From the NCBI GenBank assembly GCA_025603075.1, contig MU626316.1:1-64000 (forward strand): DNA of 64,000 nucleotides, written 5' to 3'. Source of the stretch: Neoconidiobolus thromboides FSU 785. Lineage: Eukaryota; Entomophthoromycota; Entomophthoromycetes; Entomophthorales; Neoconidiobolaceae. A program made the translations under genes and the position numbers. Below, piece by piece: positions 24,701 to 36,253 of this stretch; positions within the stretch are counted from its first letter, which is position 1; each line of letters opens with the position of its first letter. The notes below the pieces were generated by a model that made no database searches, had not been told where the DNA came from, and was given only the letters and a program-made list of their open reading frames with translations.

Positions 24701-24777
24701 ATCCAAAAGGTATTGATACTATACCTAAATTATTACCCAGTTTTTATACTTTAATTCTAACTTATTTTAAAGAATAA
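21751..24777 (+). CDS. LEC1: PX-domain protein with PX-associated DUF3818 (yeast YPR097W/Lec1 type)
   Basis: Exons 21751-22422, 22488-22923, 22981-23556, 23622-23830, 23881-24777; 929 aa. The N-terminal PX-associated part has LTSRQAVQLKRDLITRAITE and LKYFINQYVLTFPFL. The PX domain spans the first intron (VDIVGVRLEEVKG, then TLKRYDDFKSLLKRVGKLYP and a proline-rich LPALPAKVKE loop). The DUF3818 region follows, with LRSVLRRLLSDQEIASHLEV, KGIIDLLLAQPFGSNSLLQR and EYYFLEALNQLFILYTRKRD. The tail has an Asn-rich low-complexity run at about 24448-24495. The yeast homologue binds phosphoinositides and is linked to lipid droplets and ergosterol traffic; that role is carried over by family only. Start ATG 21751 is chosen because the open frame upstream has no ATG. 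Introns 50-65 nt. Confidence 0.88.
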
Positions 24778-25091
24778 AAAAATTATTATATTTATTTATC
24801 CATTGTTATGCTTTTATTTTTCCAGTTTTAATAATATCAAACTATTTTACCAATGTATAGATATAATTAACACATGTTTAACTCGTTTAAATTCAACTCT
24901 ATTATCCCTCCGAAGCTTTTTTTAAATTCCGTTATTTTAACAATACCAATAATTTATTGCTGTTATCTTTTAAATATGTTATTATATTTAGTTTTATTTC
25001 TATAAATGATTTAAACGACTAAATACATAATCTTTTATTAAAAATAGTATTTTATTAATAACTTTCAGTCATTGTTATTGGGTTATTTACT

Positions 25092-25197
25092 ATTTGGGAG
25101 TGTTTTTTTGACTTATTATTTTTTCCATCTTTTAAGTATTATTTGAATGGAAAGACTGTTAGTAAAATTGTTAAACACAAAAATATATCCCCATTTA
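25092..25197 (-). mobile_element. MITE copy 6
   Basis: Reverse orientation: ATTTGGGAGTGTTTTTTTGA left end, TTTTCCATCTTTTAAGTATT core and ATATATCCCCATTTAT right end. Confidence 0.75.
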
Positions 25198-25666
25198 TTA
25201 AATAATTTCAAAAACATAATAAAAAAACATATCTATTGTGAAATCTGGTACTCAGGGTTTGGAATCAAGAACAGCCATTGCTGGGTTGACTACACTATAA
25301 GTCGAAAGGTCTTAGTTTATGTGACTAAGATAGACTTGGATTATTAGGAATAGCACGTAATAGGTTACAAATTATATAAGACAAATAGAATAGATAACAC
25401 TAATGTAAAATCTACGTAAAATACTATTAAGAAAACTTAATGGCTTTATTAAATGTTCGAGATATCAGGGAATAATTCAGTTAAAAAGCCTCGAGCTATT
25501 ATGTTTTAGAATCTCTTTTATACTACGATAAGTATAAATATCAAAACGAGGGGAGAATATTCTTTTGGATGGAGCTAGAAATTCTCATAACAAATCAAAA
25601 TAAGAACATGGGATTGATTTTCTCTGAACTCGAGAACACAGCAGCTTAGGCGATTGTTATGCAATA

Positions 25667-26654
25667 ATTAACCATGGGACTGACAAAGCGATATTTCACA
25701 CTATATAGTATATATACCTGATACACAGTTTTAAAAAAATAAAAATAAAATAAATAGAATAATAGAATAATAGAAAATAAAATAGAGATAGAAAAATCTT
25801 TCAATAAGAAAAAATGTAAATAATATAAATTTTATACTGATACTTAAAAATATATTTAACAAATTAGATTATTACAATAAACGAACTATATCAGCGTTAT
25901 GGTTTGGTATTTTATATTAAAAAATGATAAAATAATAAGCAAAGTTTACTTTAATATTTATTTAAAATTTTAAATTATAAATCAGTATATGAGGGTGTAT
26001 TTTTGTGTTTAAGAATTTTGCTGGTAACTTTTCCACTCAAATAGCGTTTAAAAGATGGAAAAAGTAATGAAGCCAAAAAAAACACTCCCCATATGGAAAA
26101 AATTATTCAATTTATTTAATATTTAAAGAATTTTTGTCTAAAAAGTTTATAAAAATTAATATATGAGGAGATACAAAAAACTATTTTCGATACTAAAAAA
26201 TTTATAAACTAAATAATAATTCTAATTTTAATTTTTTTGCTGAGCGTTATAAAAAAAGTATAGTTAATAGACATTCTAAAAACCTTTTACAATGGAAAAA
26301 TGATTTTGAAGCATTAGATAAAATAAAAAAAATCAATTTTAGATTTTGAGATTTTTATTTATGAGTGTAATAAAATTAGTAAAACATTGCTAATAGAAAA
26401 ACAGATATAATTTTTTTAAAAGTGTAAAAACATAGATACAAAAAAAAAGATCCAATCCCAACTAAAGTTATAAAGTTCATAAAAAATCAAAAAGATTAAA
26501 ATTGACTCTAGCTTATTTTGTAAAAATAACTGAAAATTCAAAAGTTTTAATATTCACTAAGTAGTTTATTAGATGACAGGATCAATTATTAAATGTTAAT
26601 ATTACCCAGGTTATCAATAGTGTGAAATATCGCTTTGTCAGCCCCACGGCTAAT
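25667..26654. mobile_element. Possible non-autonomous Tc1-type element bounded by 38-bp inverted repeats
   Basis: 25667-25704 and the reverse complement of 26617-26654 agree at 35 of 38 positions; the shared core is TGACAAAGCGATATTTCACA. The 988-bp span has no transposase frame and contains MITE copy 7, so it would be a dead or deletion-derivative element. No target duplication could be confirmed. Confidence 0.5.
25987..26094 (+). mobile_element. MITE copy 7
   Basis: Forward orientation, ATATGAGGGTGTATTTTTGT left end, AACACTCCCCATAT right end. Nested within the 25667-26654 inverted-repeat element. Confidence 0.82.
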
Positions 26655-27224
26655 TATAGTTTTGGGACTAACTACCCCCTCCTATGCAGCTATTTATTAA
26701 ATTAGCAATATATTAGTAATGCAATTATAACACTAAAATGATTTATTATTTGACAGCAAATCTGAAATTTTAGTTACAAAGCAATCAATAATAGATATTT
26801 CTTAATAAAGTTTTATAAGAGTATATATTTATTTACATACTACAACTTTGATTAATATCAATATATAAGTTATACTGGTAAAAGCCTTAGTAATCTGGGA
26901 ATTTCGATTAAATTTAATAGAAGTTCTGCTAACTTGTTATAATAAAATAATTTAAAGTCGTGTCAGGTACTTTTATCTTTTAGTGAAGAATTTATTTTTA
27001 CAGAATTTTAAGCAGTGTTTTTAAATATGAAATGTTCAAAAATTAGATAAAAGAATGAAATCAATTCGGACACCCCCATATTGTTAAACAAACTGCCATA
27101 AATAGGCAAAAAATTACTTATTATAGAGACTATTAAGGACTTGAAACAGTCTATATAGATTGCTAAAACAAAAATAAACATTTAAAGACCAGATAGTGTG
27201 AATTATTACCTTAAATGCCTTGAT

Positions 27225-27720
27225 AACGCTCTTGTATACCATCATATTGATTTAATTGTTAAACATAGAAGAGGATCTCTCATGGTATGAAGTTACATGT
27301 TGTAGGAAGCCATTGTTCATAAATACAAAATATAAGATAAAATGGATGCTAATTTATATTGTAAGATACTCGACATACTATTCAAAGATACTACTGAATA
27401 CTCGAGTATGGAGGTTGAAAACTTTATTTTTTAGCGGGATAATAGCCTCAAGTATACTTTCAAGCTTGCCAGATTATAGCTCAAAGGCAATGAAATTAAA
27501 GTGTTACTATACCCAGCTTAATCTCCTGGTTTAAACCCAATCGAGTACCTTTGGCATGAGTTAAAACTGAAAATTTCCTGTTACAAGAAAAAAGCAACAA
27601 ATGCGTAAGAACTATCGGAAAGATATGACCATGAATGGAATAAGTTTATAGTAAAAACATGTCCCAAGTATATAAAAACAATACCAGTACAAATAAGAAC
27701 GCTTATAAAGTAAAAGACGG
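27225..27720 (+). pseudogene. Tc1/mariner-type transposase remnant (DDE domain)
   Basis: Conceptual reading with several in-frame stops and frame shifts shows the classical C-terminal transposase signposts in order: GSLMV near 27270, MDANLYCKILDILFKDTTEY from 27342, a degenerate RDNSLKYTFKLAR (family QDNxPxHT) near 27440, YPA-stop-SPGLNPIEYLWHELK near 27510-27570 (family SPDLNPIE), and a tail ending KYIKTIPVQIRTLIK. The second catalytic Asp region and the DxNPIE acidic residue are still readable. About 165 codons of a ~340-aa protein remain; the N-terminal DNA-binding part is not found. Clearly dead. Confidence 0.85.
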
Positions 27721-28661
27721 CCCAACAAGATATTGTGGAACTTTACCAGAAACTGTTTGAATGTTAGTGTTTCACTCAAAATTTAATTGCCCTGCAATCA
27801 GATGACCAGTGATATTATAAGTTATACAATTCGATAAACCAGTCAACATTTTCCAAGTACACAAAACTTTCTCATAATTGATTATCTATTAAGTTGGTAA
27901 ATAAGCACTAGATATAAATTGAAAAAACATTTGGGCAGCTTATGGGACTACTATAGGATCATAATCCCAGTTGTGTAGCTTTAAGATTTACTTGGTTAGT
28001 GCTACTTTCGTCAAGGTTTACACGCACTTGATCCTTAAATCACTGGATCTTTCAACCTTCTATGTATACTTGAAGACGTTTTTAGTGAACTGATCAAACT
28101 TCGATACATTTGTTATCGCAAGGATCTTGCGTAAAGCTTTTTTAAAGTATATTGTTAATTTTACCTATCCAGGTATCAGCTCATAAGCTATACTGTTAGG
28201 GCGAACGCTTTGTACTATACCAAGGTAAATAAAAGTATAGTATAAAGGCATACTGTAACATTGTTATAAATTAGATATAAAAATACAAAAATACTCCTAT
28301 CAAATTGTTCTTTATTTCAATTATCTAAAGTCTTATAGGGCTAATAAATTGCCTTATAGATCCTATAAATAAATACGAATCTCGGTTATCTATGTTTTAG
28401 TGAAATTGACTGATTTGTACTGGTTAGCATTAGCGTTAGAGAGGATTAGGTCTAGAACTATTATGTTTTATTGGTAAATAAAACAACCAGTTGTAGCCAC
28501 TTATAAAGGATATAGAACTATAAACTCCATGGAAATATATGAAAATATAACAACAATAAAATACAAAAATAATATAAACAATTTAAATTTTATTTTATTT
28601 TACTTTATAAATTTTTACTAAGAATTATGTGAATATGCATAAGTAGAGGGGTATTTATTTG

Positions 28662-29831
28662 TTACAAAGATTTAATGAAACTATTAGTAATACGTTGATT
28701 AACATCATCCACTTGATCCAAAGTATCTAACTTAATAGAGTTATCATTATTTTCAGTATCCGTTTGTTCATTTGAGGTTGAGTTTCTCTTTTTGATTCTA
28801 AAATAAACGATTTTAATTGCAGATTGTACTGTTGGATCAATACAAAAAGCAAGAAAATTCAATATACCAGCAAAAGGTAATACAATTAAAGACCATTGAT
28901 CTAAAGCTATACTTTCGCCATCCGTAAGATCATAATAAAATTGAGAAATTATTCCAGGAAATTGACAAAATATCATAATTGATGGATATAACAAACTAAA
29001 TTATATATTAGTTAATTGATTAATAGTAGCAATAGTAACAAGTTGACTTACATTCTATAACCTAATAGTTTAATTGTATTAATACATTGAGTAGAATTAG
29101 TTGACTCCGTATTTAAATTATTTTTAAAAAAATTCAAGCTTTTTCTTAATTTAATAAATACCATAGTAACTGCAATAATTAGATAAATCAAACACAAAAA
29201 GCGCCAAAGTTGGTTTGCATAAAAATCTAACATTTTACCATAATACAATCCATATTCACTATCTGCAATATAACATCCATAATATTCACTATAACCTAAT
29301 AAACCCATAGCTATATTATTATTAGTACAATTGCGAATAGAAGCAAACTAATAATTTACCTAAAGGGGGTATTGAAATTAATAAAGAAAGAGTAATAGGT
29401 ACAACCCAATAACCAACTTCCACCCATCTTGTAATTGTTTTGTTATGAATAAATATTAATTGAAGATTTAATGCAATAGATACGTTTAAAAAAGCATAGA
29501 GTATATTAAAAAATAAAGCTAAATAGCCACGAGAGGTACAAGCAATACCTGGTACTGCTGGTGATATCGATTTCCATAATGCTCCACCATGTAACCATAT
29601 ATCATAAACAGATAAACCAGTTTGTAATCTTAAAGATACTCGATCAACTAGTTTACGATCATAGATTGCTAGTAGGAATTAGTAAAAGATTGAAGTATGA
29701 TAGCTTATTTCCTGCTTACATATTACTATCATAAATAATACAACTATTAGAGCCATTATTCCAGATATTATCGAGACATTCGGATAATAAACAGAACTTA
29801 AATATATGGATGTTGGACTTGGTTCACTCAT
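28662..29831 (-). CDS. Seven-TM receptor-like protein, paralogue A
   Basis: Minus-strand exons 29831-29720, 29668-29360, 29310-29052, 28995-28662; 337 aa, introns 49-56 nt. Hydrophobic segments include IISGIMALIVVLFMIVI (TM1), ACTSRGYLALFFNILYAFLN (TM3-like), VEVGYWVVPITLSLLISIPP (TM4), FLCLIYLIIAVTMVFIKLRK (TM5), LLYPSIMIFCQFPGIISQFY (TM6) and WSLIVLPFAGILNFLAFCID (TM7). The loop YDRKLVDRVSLRLQTGLSVYD and the CTSRG cysteine, together with a second cysteine in YSEYYGCYIAD, give the class-A-like disulphide pair. The cytoplasmic tail is polar. This matches the GPCR-like families enlarged in early-diverging fungi. The ligand is unknown. Head to head with paralogue B, whose exon sizes 1 and 2 are identical. 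Confidence 0.82.
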
Positions 29832-30870
29832 TTTAATATTAATTTACTAAAAAGCAAAGTTTTAAATTTCTCATCACAAGTTTATATACATTTCTTATTC
29901 TTTAATATATTTAAAATTATCAAAATTATTATTATTATTATTATTATACAAATTAGAGATGATAACAAAGTAAATCTAAATTAATAATTGTTGTTATTAT
30001 TACTTGTTTTTATTCTTTTTAAATTTGGTTTTTCCTCCATTTTTATTAATATTTTTGTTTGAGTTTTGTTTTTACTTTTTTAAATTTGAGTTTATGTAGA
30101 ATGACATAATAATATAATGCAAGCGTTTCATAAATGCTTTGGTAGCTAGATTTATTAAAATATCTTTTTTATCCTTATATGACTAAGGTATAGTTTTATA
30201 AAACTTTTAAAAATACAATATTTAATAAAAGTAAAATTTTTAGTAATGTCATCTAGTAATTCTAGTTCAAATCCAACTATTAAATTTTATTTATCTACAA
30301 CATTTTTTAAATGATATATTAACAAATATTTCATCTTTTAAACACACGGAAATAAAAGAGGATTTATTCTTTTAAAAATAGTACTCAATTTTGTGTAAAC
30401 TACAATATAAATTCAGGGTAACTATAATTAATATAACAATTGATATTGTATCATTACTCTTTTATTAAACTATAAAAATTTAGTTATATATTATAAGTTA
30501 TAATGATGACTTTACTATTTACATACTATTCTTTTTTAACTTTATAAATTGACTCTATGTCTGAATCTAAGTTATGATTAAATGAGCAATTTTAATCGAA
30601 GGAACAAAAGTAATATGTAGGAAATAAAGTAATAATTCAATGAAATAAAAATCCCAGTGAAGAACAAATATATTAATACAATAATCATTCTATATTAATT
30701 ATGCATCTACAAAATTAACAAAACCATCTAATGCACCTTGATAATAATTAAGCATAATAAAAAAACAATTATCATTTTCATTTATTTCTATCTTTTGTTG
30801 CTATATAAATATAATCAACCAAAATTATTTTAAAATTCCAGAAGTTAATTGAAATTCATTGATAACTAAA
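29832..30870. other. Divergent intergenic region of the receptor pair
   Basis: 1.04 kb between the two receptor start codons. Contains a short ATT microsatellite (about 29925-29947); no motif can be assigned. Confidence 0.6.
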
Positions 30871-32175
30871 ATGAATCAACCATCCACATTTGCCATGTTT
30901 TTAGTTACTGACTATTACCCCATTGTATCTAGAATTTCACTTGGATTAGCCCTTTTAGTCATTTTATTTATGGTAGCCATATGTAATTCTTTTTATTTTC
31001 CAAATGTTATATACTATTAACTCAATGTTGCTTACTAATCGTTACTAACCTATGGTATGAATCAGCACTAATTTCTATTTTTATAGCAATATATGACTTC
31101 CGGTTAGTTGATCGAGTATCTTTAAGATTACAAACTGGTTTATGTGTTTATGATGTATGGCTACATGGGGGAGCTTATTGGAAATCGATATCACCAGCAG
31201 TACCAGGTATTGCTTGTACCTCTCGTGGCTATTTAGCTTTATTTTTTAACTTATTTTATGCTTTCTTAAATGTATCGATTGCTATTAATCTTCAATTAAT
31301 CTTTCTTAACAATCAAATAATTACTACCAGATTGGAGGCTTGTTATTGGCTACTTCCATTAATTCTCGCATTATTAATTTCTATTCCACCATTAGGTAAA
31401 TTGACTTAAATTATTTTTTTCAAAATGTTCTCAATAACTATAGAATAGCCTTAGGTTTATTAGGTTATAGTGAATATTATGGATGTTATATTGCAGATAG
31501 TGAATATGGATTGTATTATGGTAAAATGCTAGATTTTTATGCAAATCAAATTTGGCGCTTTTTATGTATGCTTTATTTAATAATTATTGCAATTATTGTT
31601 GTATTCAAATTGAATCAAGGTGCTACTTTGATAAAGACACATAAATATTTTCGTAACACAAAAACATCTAAAAAGGCAGAAAATAGTGTGAGAATTTTAG
31701 CATATAGAATGTAACTTTTTATTTAAATTTCATCTTTAATTGTTGATAATTTTTATTTAGTTTATTATATCCTTTAGTTATGGTATTTACTCAATTCCCT
31801 GGTATTATTTCTCAATTTTATTATGATCTTAATAGTCAAGAAAATGAAGCTCTAGATCAGTGGTCTTTGTTAGTATTACCCTTTGCGGGTACATTAAATT
31901 TTTTAGCTTTTTGCTGTGATCCAACAGTCTATTCAGCAGTTAAAAAAATTTACCTAAGATTAAAGTATAAATATTTCACAAGTAGAAGGATTGAAGAAAA
32001 TAGTAATTTATTATTATTATTATTATTATTATTAATTTTATTGATTTTTTATATAGCTGAATTTGATTATAATGAACATTCTTCCGATACTTGTATAACA
32101 ATTACTAACCCAGAAGCTTCTCAATCAATAGCTACTGCAGATACTATGGTTTCTAACTTTATGAGAAGATTATAA
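30871..32175 (+). CDS. Seven-TM receptor-like protein, paralogue B
   Basis: Exons 30871-30982, 31087-31395, 31449-31710, 31761-32002, 32057-32175; 347 aa. Exons 1 and 2 have exactly the lengths of paralogue A (112 and 309 nt) and the introns share phases. It shares DRVSLRLQTGL, GIACTSRGYLALFFN, GYSEYYGCYIADSEYGLYYG, QFPGIISQFYYDL and LDQWSL. The fifth exon depends on removing a 54-nt intron (32003-32056) made largely of TTA repeats; if retained it would put a run of about ten Leu into the cytoplasmic tail without changing frame. The intron has a normal GTAATT donor and TATATAG acceptor, so I treat it as spliced. The first intron is the longest resolved here (104 nt). Probable G-protein-coupled receptor; ligand unknown. 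Confidence 0.8.
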
Positions 32176-35100
32176 ATATATGTTTGAATATATTAAATTA
32201 CAATAATTTTAAATTGTTTTAAAGATTTAGAAAAAGAATAAGTTTTAATCTTAATTTGACTTTTTTGTAACATTTACTAATTTTGGATTATAATTGAATT
32301 TTTTTGAGTTTATCAATTAAACTAGAATCCCTCTTTAACACTTAAAAGAGGTAGTTTTCAGGTGAAATTTTATTAGGAATAAAATATTTAGATAATAGGA
32401 TTGACTAAGCATAAGGCAATGCTTTCTCTCCTTTTGGGATCCTTATCCAGACAAAGTTTATAAAGAAATAGCTATCAGATGGATGAAAGCTTCTAAGAGG
32501 AATCAAATTTATCTTAGAAATTAAAATAAAGAAGTTAAAAGTTAAAGTTTTACAATTATATCCTTTAAAATCTTAAAGTGACGAAGCTTCCAAGTACTTT
32601 ATCAATTAAAATACCAACATCTATAAATTAGATCAGATGGTATATGGGGTACTAAGAGAAAGATAACAGATAGAAGACGATACTATGTAGATGGTAAAAG
32701 ATACTCAACTTTAATAACGCTTGTTTTTGATTTAAATAGGTGGTTATATATGAGGATGTGTTTTTTGTTTAAGGATTTTACTAACAACCTTTCCATCCAA
32801 ATAGTGCTCAAAAAATGGAAAAAGTGATGAAATCAAAAAAAAACATCCACATATTATAGCTTGGAATTGAACTTTTTATAAGGCTACCTACATATGAAAC
32901 AATGGAAGTAGCTGCTTTAGATGAAGTTCCTTAGTGATTAGCTGAAAGTATGGTATATGTGGAGTGAATGATCCTAAGACTTGTAGCTTTGGGGAAGGTT
33001 TATAGTAATAGAAGAAATGAAAGGAATGTTTGTATATTTTTCTGTTATTAAAGTTAAATTAATGTTTAAAAACACTGACACAATAAATAGTCAAAAATCC
33101 ATGTGAAAATCTTATAAGTTATTGCTAATTAAACGAGATTCTATAAGATTTAAAATATTGGTATTTTTTTAAAAAAATAAACAATTGACATAACATGTAA
33201 TCAAATACAATCATATGTTGACTGAAATTCAGTAGCAGAAACTTATTTTTATGAGCAATGATTTTAATGCCAAGCTTTAAGTTAGTTGGCTATAAACAAC
33301 ATTTCAATTGAAACAGAAAAATTAAATCATTTTAATGGGGGAATTTAAATAACGGAAATTTTGTGTAGCATTTGATCATGAAGTTAAGCAATAATTTGTA
33401 GACAATGTAGCAATGAAATATCATTACGATTTGCATAAAGTAGAAAAACAAGTTGTATATAAAGCATCATAACTGTCAACACTTGAGAAAAGTTAAATTT
33501 TAATATAAAGGATTTTGTTACAACCTCATTTCTTTATAAAATCACTTTAAACTATGAAGTTTATAATTAACACTCTCATTTAAAAAGATTACCTTAATAA
33601 TGGATACTAGCTTAAATGATACCAGATTAACTGTAAACAACATTTATGTTATTTGAATTTATAACAAAAGCCAGTGTAGTTTGGACTATTTATGAAACAT
33701 TTCAAAAAAATAAAGATTTAGCAATTTGTTTACCTTAATAATAATAATCCTTAAAACTTATCTAAAAATAATAATTGTTTTTTTGAAATCACAAGTACAG
33801 TTGGTTCTACTACTTTTACAACTACTATTTTTTTATTAGTATAAAACCAAATTAAGTTGATTAGAACAATTAAATTGGGGTTCTTTTCAAGGGTCGCTAT
33901 AAGTTGTAAGGTTAAAGCATTGGTGGCACTGATGACTTTAAATTAAAATTGGGCTTGATAGTAAAGTTATATTTATACTCTTACTAAACTTAGGATAATA
34001 ATGTTACCTTTTATAAAATACTAAAAATTATCATAATGACTTCTGAAAATTTAAGAGAGTTGGGCATTCATTGAAACCTATTTCTATATATAAAAATTCG
34101 TATGAGAAAATGAATTGATATTCGTAATTTAATACGTGTTGGACTTAAATTATTATGTTTAATTCTTAAAATGAACATATTCTTGTATGGTTAATGCAAT
34201 AACTATGTTGAGTCAAATTTTTTTATTAAATGTTATAGAATAAATACCTTGCATTAAACAATTAAGTGGTAAGGACTCTTAAATTAATTATATTTTGATA
34301 AGTATATTTTCAAAATCCTCTAATAAAAAGATATCATTTTATTGGATAAAAGGCATTAGCTATCTCCTAGTATAAGCTAAAAAATGTTGAAAAATGGATT
34401 CATCCTCGTTTTATTAATTTTTTTAAGTATATTTACTCTTATTTATAGCGCAAGATGACAGTTAAAGGCGAGGTGACAATAATTTTCATATGATCTTGAC
34501 CCCAGTAACTCACAGAAATTTATTTTGACTTGTTTGCATAATTATTAGGATTATACAATTAAACGTCCTTTGGTAAGAATAATAATATACGAATGGCTAT
34601 ATTATGATGATATAATTTCATGTAATATCATCATACACTTAATTGTTTAAATGTTTTAGCTAACATAAGTTATTTGAATTAAAAACTTTAATTATAAAAT
34701 CGGAAGTTGGCTTTAAAAATAATAAATCATCATTACTATTTTAACAAATGAAAAGTAAGCTGGTCCCTTCTAATTAGCTAAAATTAAGGAAATTATTTCA
34801 TACTTTATCGATATGATCGAATTTGGTTTCAATTCGGAAACTTGATCTCGAAAGTTGCTACTGTGATTCATAATCAATTTTACTATCCAAAAATACCATA
34901 ATTTACACCTTTTCATTTCTAAATAAGAGCTAATTAATTAAATGACTCGCAATATGATTTCATAGTTAACCAATCATTATTGACCTAAAACCAAAACAGC
35001 TGTTTGGATTAAAGTATGATATAGTTAGTAACAAATGAAATCGAGCCAAGACGAGTATGGGTAGAAGATCTATGAATTCATAGTTATGACTTCATATTCA

Positions 35101-35467
35101 CAGACTATGCATATTTTTAAGTAGCTTGAGTCAAAATAAAGTATTAAAATTAAATAAGAGAACGTTTTGATAAAAGATATAAATACTGGAAAGAAGAAAA
35201 AAATATCAATTTAGATTTGAAAATATTTTAACCAAAAAATAAGATATTAATACATTAAGGTAATTTATTAATTCTCAAAAAATGCAGAATGATAAAAAAC
35301 CTGTCTTATTATTCCTGTTTATACTCCTAATTAAGGAATAGTTGGCTTATCATTATTTCATATACCCAATGAAAAGGCGCTATAAAAGAGAATATCGAAT
35401 AGTATTCTAATTTTTTTATTTTAGGAAAAAATAAGCAGTGCTTTTATAAACCAGTAGAATAACGATA
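32176..35467. other. Long gene-free AT-rich region
   Basis: One MITE (32748-32854). I found no frame with protein-like composition or credible splice joins over 3.3 kb, apart from the start of the bZIP gene at the right edge. Confidence 0.5.
32748..32854 (+). mobile_element. MITE copy 8
   Basis: Forward orientation, ATATGAGGATGTGTTTTTTG left end, AACCTTTCCATCCAAATAGT core, AACATCCACATAT right end. Confidence 0.8.
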
Positions 35468-36253
35468 ATGCTTACTTCTTCCCAAAAGCTACCATTAGGT
35501 AAATGGATACTATAAAATCAAGGCTCATTTTCTAACTTATTATAGATAATTATAATCAATCTAGTCAATTAGCTCATTACCAATATCACAGTGGACCCCA
35601 GTATAGTACATTTCCTCTTCAAGTAGATAATAGTTATATGATGCACAATCAAGTTCCCCCTAGTATGAATACACAAGGGGCATACTCTCAATCAGATATT
35701 GATGATAGGTTTAGACAAGTTACATTTAATCAACAACAACAAATGGTTAATATGGCTCCGCCTCAACAAAATAGTACTTTAGTAGGAGTACCATATAGCT
35801 CCACTCAATACATGCAACCAAGCTCAGATCAAGCTGGGTTGCAATCCAGATTTGTAGCTAATCAGTTTCCATTCTTACAAACTGGTACTCGTAAAGGTGG
35901 AGGTGGAAGAAAACGTAAACCTATCGATAACTTGGATGAGAAAAAGATATTGTTCTTGGAGCGTAATAGACAAGGTAGGTTTATGTTGTGATTTGTTTAA
36001 AGAATATATACTTATAGTTTTAGCTGCACTCAAATGTCGCCTTCGAAAGAAAAAGAATCAAGAAACAATGATGCTAAAGTTCCAACTACTTCAGCAACAA
36101 AATCGACAATTAGAGATTACCCGTGATAGTTTAAATCAACAAATTCAAGAACTCACTTCCCTACTTAATCATCATCAATATTGTCCAGTATATCAAAATA
36201 ACATTCAAGGACTAGCGAATGCACCACCTCAAAATGAATTAAGTCAAAAATAA
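35468..36253 (+). CDS. bZIP transcription factor, ATF/CREB type
   Basis: Exons 35468-35498, 35546-35974, 36024-36253; 229 aa. The N-terminal 120 residues are rich in Gln, Asn, Ser, Tyr and Pro, as in activation regions, followed by a basic TRKGGGGRKRKP patch. The bZIP has FLERNRQ joined by the second intron to AALKCRLRKKK, giving the N-x-A-A-x-x-C-R signature of DNA contact (Asn151 to Arg159). A heptad region with Leu/Met (MLKFQLLQQQNRQLEITRDS) follows and then the ATF2/Atf1-type ending LLNHHQYCPVYQ. This class binds CRE-like sites, and the fungal members act in stress and development. The short first exon (MLTSSQKLPL) is inferred from a good donor/acceptor pair of a 47-nt intron; the downstream ATG at 35638 is an alternative. 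Confidence 0.85.

Larger units (their letters stand above)
24778..28661. other. Gene-free, transposon-rich region
   Basis: Contains MITE copies 6 and 7, a pair of 38-bp inverted repeats about 1 kb apart, and a dead Tc1/mariner transposase. The rest is AT-rich with no intact gene seen over 3.9 kb. Confidence 0.6.

Noticed and set aside
27256-27534. 92-codon open frame as a gene
   Set aside because: It lies in a different frame from the transposase remnant, which explains the sequence.
32003-32056. Poly-Leu insertion in receptor B tail as a real protein feature
   Set aside because: It has GT and AG ends, typical intron length and is absent from paralogue A.
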